64,000 nucleotides of DNA from Micromonospora sp. WMMD1120 (GCF_029626235.1 NZ_JARUBO010000005.1:2450501-2514500); one strand, 5' to 3'. Positions 16,074-24,366 are shown, numbered from the stretch's first letter. Numbers and translations: made by a program. Notes: generated by a model from the letters alone, not told the origin.

Positions 16074-17099
16074 TCAGGCGCTCTTGCGTGGGGCGGTCTT
16101 GCGCGTGGCGGTCTTCTTCGCCGGCTCCGCCTTCTTCGCCGAGGTCTTCTTGGCGGTGGTCTTCTTCGCCGGTTCGGCGGCCGTCTTCTCGGCCGTCTTC
16201 TTCGCCGCCGTCTTCTTCGCCGGCGCCTTGGCCGCCTTCTTCTCGGCCGCCTTCTGCGCCGAGCGGGCCGACGAGATGGGGGTCGGCGCACCGCCACCAC
16301 CGCCTCCGGCGGGCTGCTCGCCGCGCGCTGCCTTGGCGCGCTCCACCGAGGCCTTCAGCGCCGCCATCAGGTCCACGGCCGCGGCCGGCGCCTCCTCGAC
16401 CTCCTCCGGCTGGACGACCTCGCGACCCTCCACCTTGGCGTCGATGACCTCCTGCAAGGCGGCCCGGTAGTCGTCGGTGAACACGTCCGGCTCGAACTCG
16501 CCGGTCATCGAGTCGATCAGCGAGCTGGCCATCGCCAGCTCCGGCGGACGCACCTTGAGGTCCTCGTCGAGAAAGCCGAAGTCCGGGGTACGGATCTCGT
16601 CCGGCCAGAGCATCGTGTTGAGCAGCAGCACGCCCTCACGGACCCGCAGTGTGGCGAGCTGCTCGCGCTGGCGCAGCGCCACCTTGACGATGGCCACCCG
16701 CTCCGAGTCGATGAGCGCGTCGCGAAGCAGCACGTACGGTTTGGTCGCCGCGCCCTCCGGCTCCAGGAAGTAGGCCTTGTTGTAGAGGATCGGGTCGACC
16801 TGCTCGGCCGGCACGAACTCCAGCACGTCGATGGCCCGCGAGCTGGTCAGCGGCAGATCGGCGAAGTCCTCGTCGGTGAGGATCACCATCTCGCCGCCGC
16901 CGATGTCGTAGCCCTTGGCGATGTCGTCGTAGGTGACCTCCTCGCCGCAGACCGAGCAGGTGCGCTTGTAGCGGATCCGACCGCCGTCCTCGCGGTGCAC
17001 CTGGTGGAACCGGATGTCCTTCTCCTCGGTCGCGGAGTAGAGCTTCACCCCGATCGAGACGAGCCCGAACGACACGGCTCCCTTCCAGATGGCACGCAT
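16074..17099 (-). CDS. ku: Ku homodimer DNA end-binding protein (NHEJ)
   Basis: This 341-residue protein begins MRAIWKGAVSFGLVSIGVKLYSAT, the classic bacterial Ku start. It includes the CSVCGEEV motif and the KAYFLEPEG segment of the beta-barrel ring that threads onto DNA ends. After about residue 260 comes a long Lys/Ala-rich tail of KKTAAKK-type repeats, which in mycobacterial and Streptomyces Ku proteins adds DNA-bridging contacts. Ku recruits LigD to double-strand breaks. The gene is divergent from the LigD ligase gene with 85 nt between the starts, so the repair genes share a regulatory region. A GGGAG site precedes the ATG. Confidence 0.94.
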   Translation of the reverse strand: MRAIWKGAVSFGLVSIGVKLYSATEEKDIRFHQVHREDGGRIRYKRTCSVCGEEVTYDDIAKGYDIGGGEMVILTDEDFADLPLTSSRAIDVLEFVPAEQVDPILYNKAYFLEPEGAATKPYVLLRDALIDSERVAIVKVALRQREQLATLRVREGVLLLNTMLWPDEIRTPDFGFLDEDLKVRPPELAMASSLIDSMTGEFEPDVFTDDYRAALQEVIDAKVEGREVVQPEEVEEAPAAAVDLMAALKASVERAKAARGEQPAGGGGGGAPTPISSARSAQKAAEKKAAKAPAKKTAAKKTAEKTAAEPAKKTTAKKTSAKKAEPAKKTATRKTAPRKSA

Positions 17100-17172
17100 C
17101 CTGCGCTCCCTTCCCCGATATCGACCATGCTCGCATCCGAAGGAACCGGACGCGAGGTGTTCGGCCTGCTAC

Positions 17173-17178
17173 TACAGT
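17173..17178 (+). promoter_or_regulatory. likely -10 hexamer TACAGT for the ligD ligase gene
   Basis: TACAGT ends six bases before the GTG start at 17185, in the Ku/LigD divergent gap. This suggests a leaderless mRNA. Confidence 0.4.
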
Positions 17179-17184
17179 CGGGTC

Positions 17185-18126
17185 GTGCCCGGCGCGCCGC
17201 TCAAGCCGATGCTCGCGATGACCGGGCCGCTCCCGGCGGGTGACGGCTGGGCGTACGAGTTCAAGTGGGACGGGGTCCGCGCGCTCGCCGACATCTCCGG
17301 TGGTGGTCAGCACCTCTATGCCCGCTCCGGCGTGCAGATCACCGCCGCGTACCCGGAACTGGCCACGCTGCCCGAGCAGGTCGGTGACGCGCTGCTCGAC
17401 GGCGAGGTGGTGCTGCTCGGCGAGAGCGGACAGCCGTCGTTCACCGCGCTGGCCGAGCGGATGCACGTACGGGACCGGAACAAGGCGGCCCGCCTGGCCG
17501 CGGTGATGCCGGTGACGTACATGATCTTCGACCTGCTCCGCCTGGACGGCGACGACCTGACCGGCTGGCCGTACCAGCGTCGCCGAGAGGCGCTGGACGG
17601 GCTGGGCCTCGGCGGCCCCCGGTGGGCGGTGCCCCCGATGTTCGCCGACGGGCCGGCCACCTACGAGGCGGCCGGTGAGCACGGCCTGGAGGGGGTGATG
17701 GCCAAGCGGGTCGCCTCGGTCTACCGCCCCGGAGTGCGGTCACCCGACTGGGTGAAGGTCAAGTTGGAGGTGACCGGCGACTTCGTGATCGGCGGCTGGC
17801 GGCCGGGCGCGCGCCGGATCGGCGGGCTGCTGGTAGGGGTGCCCGGCCCGGACGGCCTGTTGATCTACCGGGGGCGGGTCGGCGGCGGGATCGGCGCGGC
17901 CATCGAGCGGCAACTCCTGGCCGAGTTGGAGCCGCTGCGCTCCGGCGTGTCACCGTTCGCGCCCGGTGTGCCCCGCGAGGATGCCCGGGGCGCCATCTGG
18001 GTAACACCCCAGGTGGTGGTGGAGGTGAAGTACGGCCAGCGCACCCCCGACGGCCGGCTGCGCTTCCCCCGGGTGCTGCGGTTGCGTCCGGACAAACCCC
18101 CCGAGGAGGTCGACGATGCCGGCTGA
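17185..18126 (+). CDS. ligD: ATP-dependent DNA ligase, LigD ligase domain (NHEJ)
   Basis: This 313-residue protein is the ligase module of the multidomain LigD family, as a separate polypeptide. The adenylation motif is EFKWDGVRAL, with the lysine that carries AMP. Further nucleotidyltransferase motifs are LDGEVVLL, TYMIFDLL, EGVMAKR and DWVKVK. The OB-fold domain follows from about residue 205. It seals nicks left at joined ends. The GTG at 17185 is chosen because a -10 hexamer lies six bases before it. The 3' end overlaps the polymerase gene by 11 nt, so the two products are co-translated. The 3'-phosphoesterase module of full LigD is not in this window. Confidence 0.92.
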   Translation: MPGAPLKPMLAMTGPLPAGDGWAYEFKWDGVRALADISGGGQHLYARSGVQITAAYPELATLPEQVGDALLDGEVVLLGESGQPSFTALAERMHVRDRNKAARLAAVMPVTYMIFDLLRLDGDDLTGWPYQRRREALDGLGLGGPRWAVPPMFADGPATYEAAGEHGLEGVMAKRVASVYRPGVRSPDWVKVKLEVTGDFVIGGWRPGARRIGGLLVGVPGPDGLLIYRGRVGGGIGAAIERQLLAELEPLRSGVSPFAPGVPREDARGAIWVTPQVVVEVKYGQRTPDGRLRFPRVLRLRPDKPPEEVDDAG

Positions 18127-19030
18127 ACGGCTGCGGGTGGACGTCGAGGGCCGTTCGCTGGAGCTGTCCAACCTGGACAAGGTGCTCTACCCGGCGGCCG
18201 GGTTCACCAAGGGCGAGGTGATCGACTACTACACCCGGATCTCCCCGGTTCTGCTGCCGCACCTGCGGGACCGCCCGGTCACCCGGATCCGCTTCCCCAA
18301 CGGGGTGGACGACAAGTCGTTCTTCGAGAAGAACACGCCAGCCGCGACCCCGGACTGGGTGCGGGTGGAGAACCTGCCCGCGCCCGGGTCGACGAAGGGC
18401 CGGGAGACCATCGACTACGTGATCGCCGACGACCTGCCCACCCTGGTCTGGCTGGCGAACCTGGCCGCGTTGGAGCTGCACACGCCGCAGTGGAAGGTCG
18501 GCCAGCACCCGGACATGATGGTCGTCGACCTGGACCCGGGGCCGCCGGCCGGGCTGGCCGAGTGCTGCCCGGTGGCGGTGCTGATGCGCGACCGCCTGGC
18601 CGACGACGGCATCGAGTCGTACCCGAAGACGTCCGGCAAGAAGGGCATGCAGCTCTGCTGCCCGATCGCCGGCACCCAGTCGTCCGACCTGGTCTCCGAC
18701 TACGCGCGCCGGATCGCCCAGGAATTGGAGAAGGCCCACCCGAAGCTGGTCGTGTCGAAGATGGCGAAGAACCTGCGCCCCGGCAAGGTCTTCATCGACT
18801 GGAGCCAGAACAACGCGGCGAAGACCACCGTCGCCCCGTACTCGCTGCGGGCCCAGTCAGCGCCGTCGGTCTCGACGCCGCTGACCTGGGACGAGGTGGA
18901 GGCCGGCGCCCGCGGGCGGAGACCGGCCGTGCGCCAGTTCACCGCCGCCGAGGTCCTGGCCCGGATCGAGGAGTACGACGACCTGCTCGCCCCGCTGCTC
19001 GACGGCGGGCCGGAACTGCCGGCGCGCTGA
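18116..19030 (+). CDS. LigD polymerase/primase-domain protein (NHEJ)
   Basis: This 304-residue protein is the archaeo-eukaryotic primase-like polymerase module of LigD. It opens VEGRSLELSNLDKVLYP. A conserved FEKNTP motif follows. The catalytic metal-binding acids are in MVVDLDPGPP. Other family segments are TSGKKGMQL and VFIDWSQNNAAKT with the third acidic residue. It fills gaps and adds nucleotides, often ribonucleotides, at broken ends before ligation. It overlaps the ligase gene by 11 nt. Mycobacterial LigD fuses both activities, whereas many actinomycetes keep them separate as here. A hairpin follows at 19192-19223. Confidence 0.92.
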   Translation: MPAERLRVDVEGRSLELSNLDKVLYPAAGFTKGEVIDYYTRISPVLLPHLRDRPVTRIRFPNGVDDKSFFEKNTPAATPDWVRVENLPAPGSTKGRETIDYVIADDLPTLVWLANLAALELHTPQWKVGQHPDMMVVDLDPGPPAGLAECCPVAVLMRDRLADDGIESYPKTSGKKGMQLCCPIAGTQSSDLVSDYARRIAQELEKAHPKLVVSKMAKNLRPGKVFIDWSQNNAAKTTVAPYSLRAQSAPSVSTPLTWDEVEAGARGRRPAVRQFTAAEVLARIEEYDDLLAPLLDGGPELPAR

Positions 19031-19063
19031 CAACCTTCGGCCCGCTCGCGGCGTGTAAGGCGC

Positions 19064-19168
19064 GTGATCGACCAACAGAAACCACCGCCCGCGGCGGACC
19101 GGTCCTACGCCGCGTTCGTCGAGGTGGCCGCGCAGCGACATATCCGGCTGGCCATGCTGCTCAGCGGC
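19064..19168 (+). pseudogene. possible remnant of a SigE-type sigma factor N-terminus
   Basis: The frame from GTG 19064 reads RSYAAFVEVAAQRHIRLAML followed by LSG after 11 lead residues. This resembles the region-2 start of SigE-family sigma-70 factors of actinomycetes (x-F-x-x-F-V...RLA.LLTGD). After the LSG the similarity stops: the expected acidic, Trp-containing region 2 is absent and a terminator hairpin follows. It could be a decayed or truncated gene, or chance resemblance. Judged by memory of the family only. Confidence 0.3.
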
Positions 19169-19191
19169 AAGATCAAGAGGTGGAACGGGGA

Positions 19192-19223
19192 GGTCCGGCG
19201 TCCACTCCTGTGGACGCCGGGCC
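19192..19223. terminator. hairpin terminator after the ligD operon
   Basis: Arms of 14 bases (19192-19205 and 19210-19223, one G-T wobble) enclose a TCCT loop, 160 nt past the polymerase stop. The rest of the 19031-19451 gap shows no convincing gene. Confidence 0.5.
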
Positions 19224-19451
19224 AGGTAACCGCCTGTCGCCGCCGGTGGCTCAACGTGACGCCCTCACCGGTCCCAACCCCACCGCTCACCCCCTTTGCT
19301 TTGCTTATGCATATGCACCACGGGCTTCACCTGCCGGTTCGTCTGGTTTCCGGATCCTGGGGAGCCAGAGCCGCGTTGACGGAGCGTGTCTGGTGCGTCC
19401 GCGGCGGCAGAGCAAAGGGGGGCGGGAGGGGGGTGGTGGTCTGGCGGGTGG

Positions 19452-20555
19452 TCACGGAGTGTGATCGGCCCGGAGCCCGCCTCCAGCGGGTGCGGCGCGT
19501 AGCCGCCACCAGGCGCACACGACCAGGCTGGCCGTGATGACGGTGACCGCGATGTCGCCGGCCAGCGCCGCGGCCGGGCTCCCCGGGGAGTACGGCGGCA
19601 CCAGGTACGCGAACGCCGCCGCCATCACCAGGCTCGCAGAGCCGGCCGCGAGCACGTGGCGCTGCGTCCAACCGGCGCGCGACGCCCAGTAGGCGACCAG
19701 GCTCCCGAGGCCGGCGGCGAGCGTCACCGCGAGGGCCACTCCCGCCCAGCCGGACGCCAGCTCGCGGCCGAGCGGGACGACGGCGACCGCCAGGCCCACC
19801 CAGAGCGGATGCGGTGCCCGGCTGCCGCGTCGCTCGGCGCCGGTGAGCGAGGGTCGTGGGCGAGGGTGCCGCCAGCGGGGCAGCAGGGCGGCCGTGGCGA
19901 GGGCGAGGACCATCGCGGCGGCGACGGCGAGCTGGAGCGGGCTGGCCAGGAAGTCCTTCCGGCCGCTGCTGTCCGAGAAGATCAGCAGGCTACCGAGCAG
20001 ATAGAGCACGCCGACCACCACGAGTCCGGGCCGGCGCAGCCACGGGCGGAGCCGGCGGTCCGCACCGAGGAACGACTCGACCAGCACGATCGGCGCACAG
20101 ATGGTCAACACGACGTGGTTGCCCACGAAGTCGATCGCCTGCCCGGCGCTGAACCCGAGCCCTGGCACGACTGTCGCCTCGTCGGCGGCGGCCGCGTCCG
20201 CGTACTGCGTGTCGTCCAGGTGGTCGAGGTTGAACAGCGACTGGTCGACCAGACAGGCCTGGAGCACACCGTACGCGGCGGCGAGCAGCACGATCGTCGG
20301 CCAGCCAGCGCCGAGACGCCGGGCGGTCTCCCGGATCAGGATCGCCGCCCCGCCGTACATCGGGCCGAGGAAGACGAGCACCGGCAGGAAGTCGTCGATG
20401 GCGAAGCCACCCCACGAGCACTCGGCCACCCACGGCGCGAGCAACAGCAACGCCATCACCGGCACGAGCCGGTGGCGCAACGAGAGCCGGTCGGCGGGGC
20501 CCGATGCGGCGTGCGGCGCGGCGGGACGGTCGGCGGGGTCGGGTTCGGGCGGCAC
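19452..20555 (-). CDS. polytopic membrane protein of unknown function
   Basis: This 367-residue protein has an N-terminal Pro/Ala-rich cytoplasmic lead (about 1-28) followed by about ten hydrophobic helices. Examples are RLVPVMALLLLAPWVAEC near residue 30, FLGPMYGGAAILIRET near 65, and LLGSLLIF near 195. A loop (about 115-140) is acidic with LDHLDDTQYADAAAADE. I recognise no transporter or enzyme family motif. The early AECSWGG and GPMYGG features may mark an uncharacterised actinobacterial family. It is divergent from the TIGR03089 gene. Coding support is a long open frame with consistent helix spacing. It could be a transport or lipid-related protein, but nothing shows which. Confidence 0.75.
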   Translation of the reverse strand: MPPEPDPADRPAAPHAASGPADRLSLRHRLVPVMALLLLAPWVAECSWGGFAIDDFLPVLVFLGPMYGGAAILIRETARRLGAGWPTIVLLAAAYGVLQACLVDQSLFNLDHLDDTQYADAAAADEATVVPGLGFSAGQAIDFVGNHVVLTICAPIVLVESFLGADRRLRPWLRRPGLVVVGVLYLLGSLLIFSDSSGRKDFLASPLQLAVAAAMVLALATAALLPRWRHPRPRPSLTGAERRGSRAPHPLWVGLAVAVVPLGRELASGWAGVALAVTLAAGLGSLVAYWASRAGWTQRHVLAAGSASLVMAAAFAYLVPPYSPGSPAAALAGDIAVTVITASLVVCAWWRLRAAPAGGGLRADHTP

Positions 20556-20700
20556 GGGTGCTCCTCGGCGGCTCGGCGGTCGTCGTCGGTCACGGTGCGC
20601 GAGCCATCCGGCCAGCCGCTACGGCCATCGGCCGACGGGGACGGCGACCAAGGTCGTTGCGTAGGGTGGTGCCGACGTCGTCACCACCGGGAGCACGCGG

Positions 20701-21453
20701 ATGCAGACACACGCCACGACCGACCTGTCGGTCCCGTCCACCGCCGCCGAGAGCCCGCTGCTCAGCTACCGCGACGAGGCGACCGGTGAGCGCGTCGACC
20801 TCACCGCCCAGCAGGTCGGCGCGTGGTCCGCGCGCAGCGCGAGCCTGCTGCGGGACGGCTGTGGGCTCGGCCCCGGCAGCCGCGTAGCGGTGCTGCTGCC
20901 GCCGCACTGGCGTACCGCAGCGGTGTTGTTGGGCGCCTGGGCGTGCGGCCTGGCGGTGTCGTTCCGGCCGCGCGCCACGGCGGGCCTGCCGGTGTTGGAG
21001 CCCGACGGCGACCGGCCGTTCGACGCGGTCCTCGTGACGCCCGAGCGGCAGGACGACTGGCTGGAGGACGTGCCGGACGCGCCGCACCGCTACCTCGTCG
21101 GCACCGGGCCGGGGCGGTTGACCGACGTGCCGTTGGGCTGGTTGGACTGGTCCGCCGAAGTGCTCCGCCACCCCGACGTCACGCCCGACCACACCGCCAT
21201 CCACCCGTCGGACCCGGCGAGCGCGGATGGCACCACCTACGGTCAGTGGGGCGCGCTCGCCCGGGAGGTCGCCGGAATGCTCGATCTGCGCGCCGGTGAC
21301 CGACTGCTGGTCGACGCGGCCGAGCACGAGCAGCCGCTGAAGTGGTTGCTGGCACCGCTGTCGGCCGGCGCGTCGGTGGTCATCAGCGCCAACCTCGACC
21401 CGGCCCGGCGGGACGCGATCGTCGCCGCCGAGCAGGTCACCCGGATTCTCTGA
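20701..21453 (+). CDS. TIGR03089 family protein
   Basis: This 250-residue protein belongs to TIGR03089, an actinobacterial family related to the N-terminal half of AMP-binding enzymes but lacking the full catalytic set. It shows LSYRDEATGERVDLTAQQ, then RVAVLLPPHWRTAAVLLGAW with GLAVSFRP, resembling the acyl-adenylate fold. The later YTSGTTG-type P-loop of active enzymes is replaced by SADGTTYGQWG. Function unknown. The ATG follows GGGAG, and a TAGGGT hexamer lies at 20662-20667 as a possible promoter with a short leader. Its 3' end overlaps the convergent TPR gene by 17 nt. Confidence 0.82.
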   Translation: MQTHATTDLSVPSTAAESPLLSYRDEATGERVDLTAQQVGAWSARSASLLRDGCGLGPGSRVAVLLPPHWRTAAVLLGAWACGLAVSFRPRATAGLPVLEPDGDRPFDAVLVTPERQDDWLEDVPDAPHRYLVGTGPGRLTDVPLGWLDWSAEVLRHPDVTPDHTAIHPSDPASADGTTYGQWGALAREVAGMLDLRAGDRLLVDAAEHEQPLKWLLAPLSAGASVVISANLDPARRDAIVAAEQVTRIL

Positions 21454-22117
21454 CCTGGATCTGCGTTCTCGCCTGTTCGACCTGCCGCACGATGGCATGG
21501 GCGTCGTGCGCCTGTGCGATGGTGTCCGCCTCGTCGAGGGTCGCGAGCGCGTCCGCGTGGCGGTCCTGGGCGGCGGCGACGTAGGCCAGCCCGACCATGT
21601 TGGCGGCCACGCCCGGCAACGCTCCGATCTCTCGGCGCAGCCGTGTCGACTCCTCCAGCCGTTCGCGCGCCTCATCCAGCCGACCGGCCATGTGCGCCGC
21701 GATGCCGAGGTGACGCAGCGCCTCGGCCTCGGTCGACCGGTCGCCGACCTGCGCCGCCAGGTGGCGGGACCTCTCGAAGTGCGGAACCGCGGTCTCGTTG
21801 TCGCGCCGGATGATCTGGTGCAGGCAGCCGATCCAGAACAGCGCCTCGGCCTGGCCGCGGGTGTCGGCGAGGGCCTGGTACAGCTCGCTCGCGCGCTCGA
21901 ACAGCGGCAGCTCCGCCGGGTCCTCGACGGGCGAGGTGCCGCCCCGGGCGCGTTCGTCGAGGTACCGCGCGTGCAGCACCCGCCCACGAGCCAGCGCGGC
22001 GTCGGCCTCCACCGCGTCCAGGTCCCGTTCGGCGTCGGCCAGTACGCGGACCTCGCCGCCGTACACGGCCTGTTCGTAGAGTTTCCGGGCCCGTTCGATG
22101 CGATCTTCGGCGTTCAT
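21437..22117 (-). CDS. tetratricopeptide-repeat protein
   Basis: This 226-residue protein is made of helical pairs with TPR character. Helix patterns recur around LFERASELYQALADTRGQAE, FERSRHLAAQVGDRSTEAEA, HLGIAAHMAGRLDEARERLE and YVAAAQDRHADALATLDEAD. Such repeats form a right-handed scaffold that binds other proteins or peptides. No enzymatic domain, signal peptide or membrane segment is seen. The ATG at 22117 (MNAEDRIERARKLYEQ) is preferred to ATGs further upstream because a GGGGGCGG site precedes it. The convergent overlap with the TIGR03089 gene is 17 nt. Partner unknown. Confidence 0.8.
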   Translation of the reverse strand: MNAEDRIERARKLYEQAVYGGEVRVLADAERDLDAVEADAALARGRVLHARYLDERARGGTSPVEDPAELPLFERASELYQALADTRGQAEALFWIGCLHQIIRRDNETAVPHFERSRHLAAQVGDRSTEAEALRHLGIAAHMAGRLDEARERLEESTRLRREIGALPGVAANMVGLAYVAAAQDRHADALATLDEADTIAQAHDAHAIVRQVEQARTQIQVRESG

Positions 22118-22335
22118 TCGCCGCCCCCGTCCTGGCATCGCCACTGCGTACCGGATCAGCAGCCTAGTGGTCCACAACCGCGCGGAGCGACCCCAATCAG
22201 CGCCGCCTGATCCGGTTCCGTTACATCGCCATCTGCCCTGCTCAGAGGGTCTTTTGCCGATGTCGTCGACGTGTTCTCATACCGGAGCGACGGCATCGTC
22301 GACATCGCACCGCTCCCTCATCGAAAGGTGCACCG

Positions 22336-23292
22336 ATGCAGAGCAGATCCCCCTTTCGGCTGGCGGTCCTCACCGCCACCGCCGCCACGTTCCTGGCGTC
22401 CGGCGGCGCGTCCGGGGGGCTGGCCACCGCCGCTCCCGTGACCGCCTCGCCGGGCGTCACGGCCTGCGCCGGTGAGCAGAGCGCCGCCCGGGTCGCTGAG
22501 GGCGCCACGGCCCAGGAGCCGGAGCTGTACTCGAAGAACGAGGCCAACGCCTACGGCGTGATCAAGGATGCGCCGCGCCTGCCCAACGGCAGCGTCACCA
22601 TCCCGACGGTCTTCCACATGGTCTCCGACCACCCCCTCAGCGCCGCCGAGACGACCAGGTGGAACACCCTGATCGCCGCGCAGATGACGGTGCTCAACGA
22701 CTCGTTCGCCGGCCGCACGGCAACGGACGCCTCCGACACGCCGTTCCGATTCGACCTCGTCGACACCACGTGGACGGTGAACAGCGCCTGGTACACGGTC
22801 GAGCCGGGCAAGAACGAGCGGGACATGAAGAAGGCCCTCTACACCGGCGACTCCCGCACCCTGAACGTGTACGCGGCAAACATCGGCGGCGGCCTGCTCG
22901 GCTGGGCGTACTTCCCGAAGGGTTACAACAACGGCCGCGACTACATCGACGGCGTGGTGATGCTCGACGAGTCGATGCCGGGCGGCACGGCCGGCAAGTA
23001 CGCCCTCGGTGACACGCTGACCCACGAGGTCGGGCACTGGCTGATGCTGGAGCACACCTTCGCGCACGGCTGCTCGGCGTCCGGCGACTTCGTCGCGGAC
23101 ACCCCGCGCGAGGCGGCCCCGCAGTTCGACTGTCCGGTGGGCGCGGACTCCTGCACCGCACCCGGGTTGGACCCGATCCACAACTTCATGGACTACACGC
23201 AGGACTCCTGCATGAACATGTTCACCGCCGGCCAGGCGGACCGGATGAGCGACGCCTGGGTGGCGTTTCGTTCTGGTGGCACCAAGAGCTGA
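22336..23292 (+). CDS. secreted M43 (pappalysin-type) zinc metalloprotease
   Basis: This 318-residue protein starts with a signal peptide (about 1-33: RSPFRLAVLTATAATFLASG, with AAP/VTA near the cut). The metzincin zinc site HEVGHWLMLEH begins at His230, with zinc ligands His230, His234 and His240 and the catalytic Glu231. A Met-turn MDYTQDSCMN lies near residue 285. This combination matches the M43 family, which includes cytophagalysin and fungal and actinomycete secreted peptidases. Cysteines after the zinc site fit the family's disulfides. It should cleave proteins outside the cell; substrates unknown. A GAAAGG site precedes the ATG. A hairpin lies downstream. Confidence 0.92.
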   Translation: MQSRSPFRLAVLTATAATFLASGGASGGLATAAPVTASPGVTACAGEQSAARVAEGATAQEPELYSKNEANAYGVIKDAPRLPNGSVTIPTVFHMVSDHPLSAAETTRWNTLIAAQMTVLNDSFAGRTATDASDTPFRFDLVDTTWTVNSAWYTVEPGKNERDMKKALYTGDSRTLNVYAANIGGGLLGWAYFPKGYNNGRDYIDGVVMLDESMPGGTAGKYALGDTLTHEVGHWLMLEHTFAHGCSASGDFVADTPREAAPQFDCPVGADSCTAPGLDPIHNFMDYTQDSCMNMFTAGQADRMSDAWVAFRSGGTKS

Positions 23293-23311
23293 ACGCACCC
23301 GACGGGCACCT

Positions 23312-23350
23312 GAAAGGGGTTGGCGAGCCAACGGTTCGTCAACCCCTTTC
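23312..23350. terminator. hairpin terminator after the metalloprotease gene
   Basis: Arms of 11 bases (23312-23322 and 23340-23350, GAAAGGGGTTG and its complement) enclose a 17-base loop. The right arm ends in CCCTTTC. It lies about 20 nt past the stop. Confidence 0.55.
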
Positions 23351-23554
23351 GCGTACGCAGACCGAAGCGCCACCGGGAGCGCCGTTCAGCCAACCACCAT
23401 CGCTGGATCTCCATCCGATCCGCTACCCCACGTAACGCTGTGGACGGTGCCGTCGCCGTCTACAACGGAGCGACGATCTTGTCGCCGACCCGGCGCCGGC
23501 CTCCGAGCACACACCGCCGCCGGGCACGGGGTATCAACCGAAGGGAGACCGCGT

Positions 23555-23878
23555 ATGCGGTTCCGCACTCTGGCCCGCTCGGCCCTGGCAGCGACGGTGA
23601 TCGCGGCGACCGGACTCGTCGCCGCCGTCGCACCCGCCCAGGCCGCGGACACCAGCACCGTTCTGCAGGGGGTGGGCACCTCGCTGACGGTGACCCGCAT
23701 CCCCAACGGCGACGAGACCACCATGGTCATTCTGCCTGCGGTGTTCCCTGCCTCGGACGGAACCTTCCGCTTCACCGACGCGCCGGGTGTGCCGGGCAGC
23801 TACACGTACACCGCGCGCTGGGACGGGGATGCCACCTTCCTGCCGGCGCGGGCCGACCACCTCGTCGTGGTCAAGTAA
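23555..23878 (+). CDS. small secreted protein with Ig-like/beta-sandwich end
   Basis: This 107-residue protein starts with an export signal (MRFRTLARSALAATVIAATG, with a likely cut after APAQAA near residue 33). The mature 75 residues contain ILPAVFPASDGTFRFTDAPG and end GSYTYTARWDGDATF followed by LPARADHLVVVK. That ending matches the last strands of bacterial Ig-like repeats found in surface proteins. Here only one partial module is present, so it may be a truncated adhesin-type fragment or a compact secreted protein. AAGGGAG precedes the ATG. It sits 260 nt after the metalloprotease, with a hairpin between. Confidence 0.68.
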   Translation: MRFRTLARSALAATVIAATGLVAAVAPAQAADTSTVLQGVGTSLTVTRIPNGDETTMVILPAVFPASDGTFRFTDAPGVPGSYTYTARWDGDATFLPARADHLVVVK

Positions 23879-23909
23879 CCACTGCGTCACCGCTGATGGC
23901 CGGTCGGGG

Positions 23910-24278
23910 TCACAGGGCGAAGAGGAGGGCGGCGTTGAGGAGGACGACCACGGCGGTGGCGAAGTGGATGCCGAACGCTACGGCCTTCGTTCCGCCGTTG
24001 CGGAGCACGATGAACGTGTCGCCCAGCGGGACGAGCGCGACGACCAGCATGAACCACGCGACCGCGTCGGCCGTCGTGAAGGCGATCAGGGCGAGGCCGA
24101 TCAGCCCGAAGGTGAGGTCCTTCAGCCCTTTGACGGTCAAATAGGCGGAGTCGCCCGGCCGCGCCGGCACGCCGTACCCGGCGGCTGCGGCCTGCGGTAC
24201 CAGCAGGAACCGCGCGCCGATGAAGACGATGAACAGGCTGAGGACGACGGCGAGCCCGTAGGCCAGGGGTGACAACAT
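23910..24278 (-). CDS. DUF4267 family small membrane protein
   Basis: This 122-residue protein has four predicted helices: about 5-28 (LAYGLAVVLSLFIVFIGARF), 45-70, 72-90 and 98-120. Loop motifs are YGVPARPGDSAYLTVKGLKDL and LVPLGDTFIVLRNGG, typical of DUF4267. The family is unstudied; members are often next to TetR regulators, as here. The ATG at 24278 follows TTGGAGCGG, whereas a TTG further up is less likely. It is divergent from the TetR gene, and the shared 88-nt gap holds two operator-like palindromes, so its transcription is probably repressed by that TetR protein. Confidence 0.82.
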   Translation of the reverse strand: MLSPLAYGLAVVLSLFIVFIGARFLLVPQAAAAGYGVPARPGDSAYLTVKGLKDLTFGLIGLALIAFTTADAVAWFMLVVALVPLGDTFIVLRNGGTKAVAFGIHFATAVVVLLNAALLFAL

Positions 24279-24292
24279 GGTCCGCTCCAATT

Positions 24293-24357
24293 GCTAGCGC
24301 TGCTAGATGTAGGAGCGACGCTAGCAGAGCGCCGGCAGGAACGCTAGCGGTGCTAGC
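24293..24357. promoter_or_regulatory. twin operator palindromes for the TetR regulator
   Basis: GCTAGCGCTGCTAGA at 24293-24307 and GCTAGCGGTGCTAGC at 24343-24357 share the pattern GCTAGCGNTGCTAG. Each half is itself CTAG-centred. A third half-site GCTAGCAG lies at 24320-24327. The second palindrome overlaps a TAGCAT hexamer at 24354-24359 that ends seven bases before the TetR start. Binding would repress both divergent genes. Confidence 0.6.
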
Positions 24358-24366
24358 ATCACTGGC

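Noticed and set aside
19064-19537. 157-residue frame after ligD as a full gene
   Set aside because: Only its first 35 residues look protein-like. The rest crosses a terminator hairpin and repetitive, non-coding-looking sequence.
24293-24357. Integrase attachment site from the repeated GCTAGC
   Set aside because: No integrase or tRNA is nearby. The palindromes are better explained as operators of the adjoining TetR gene.
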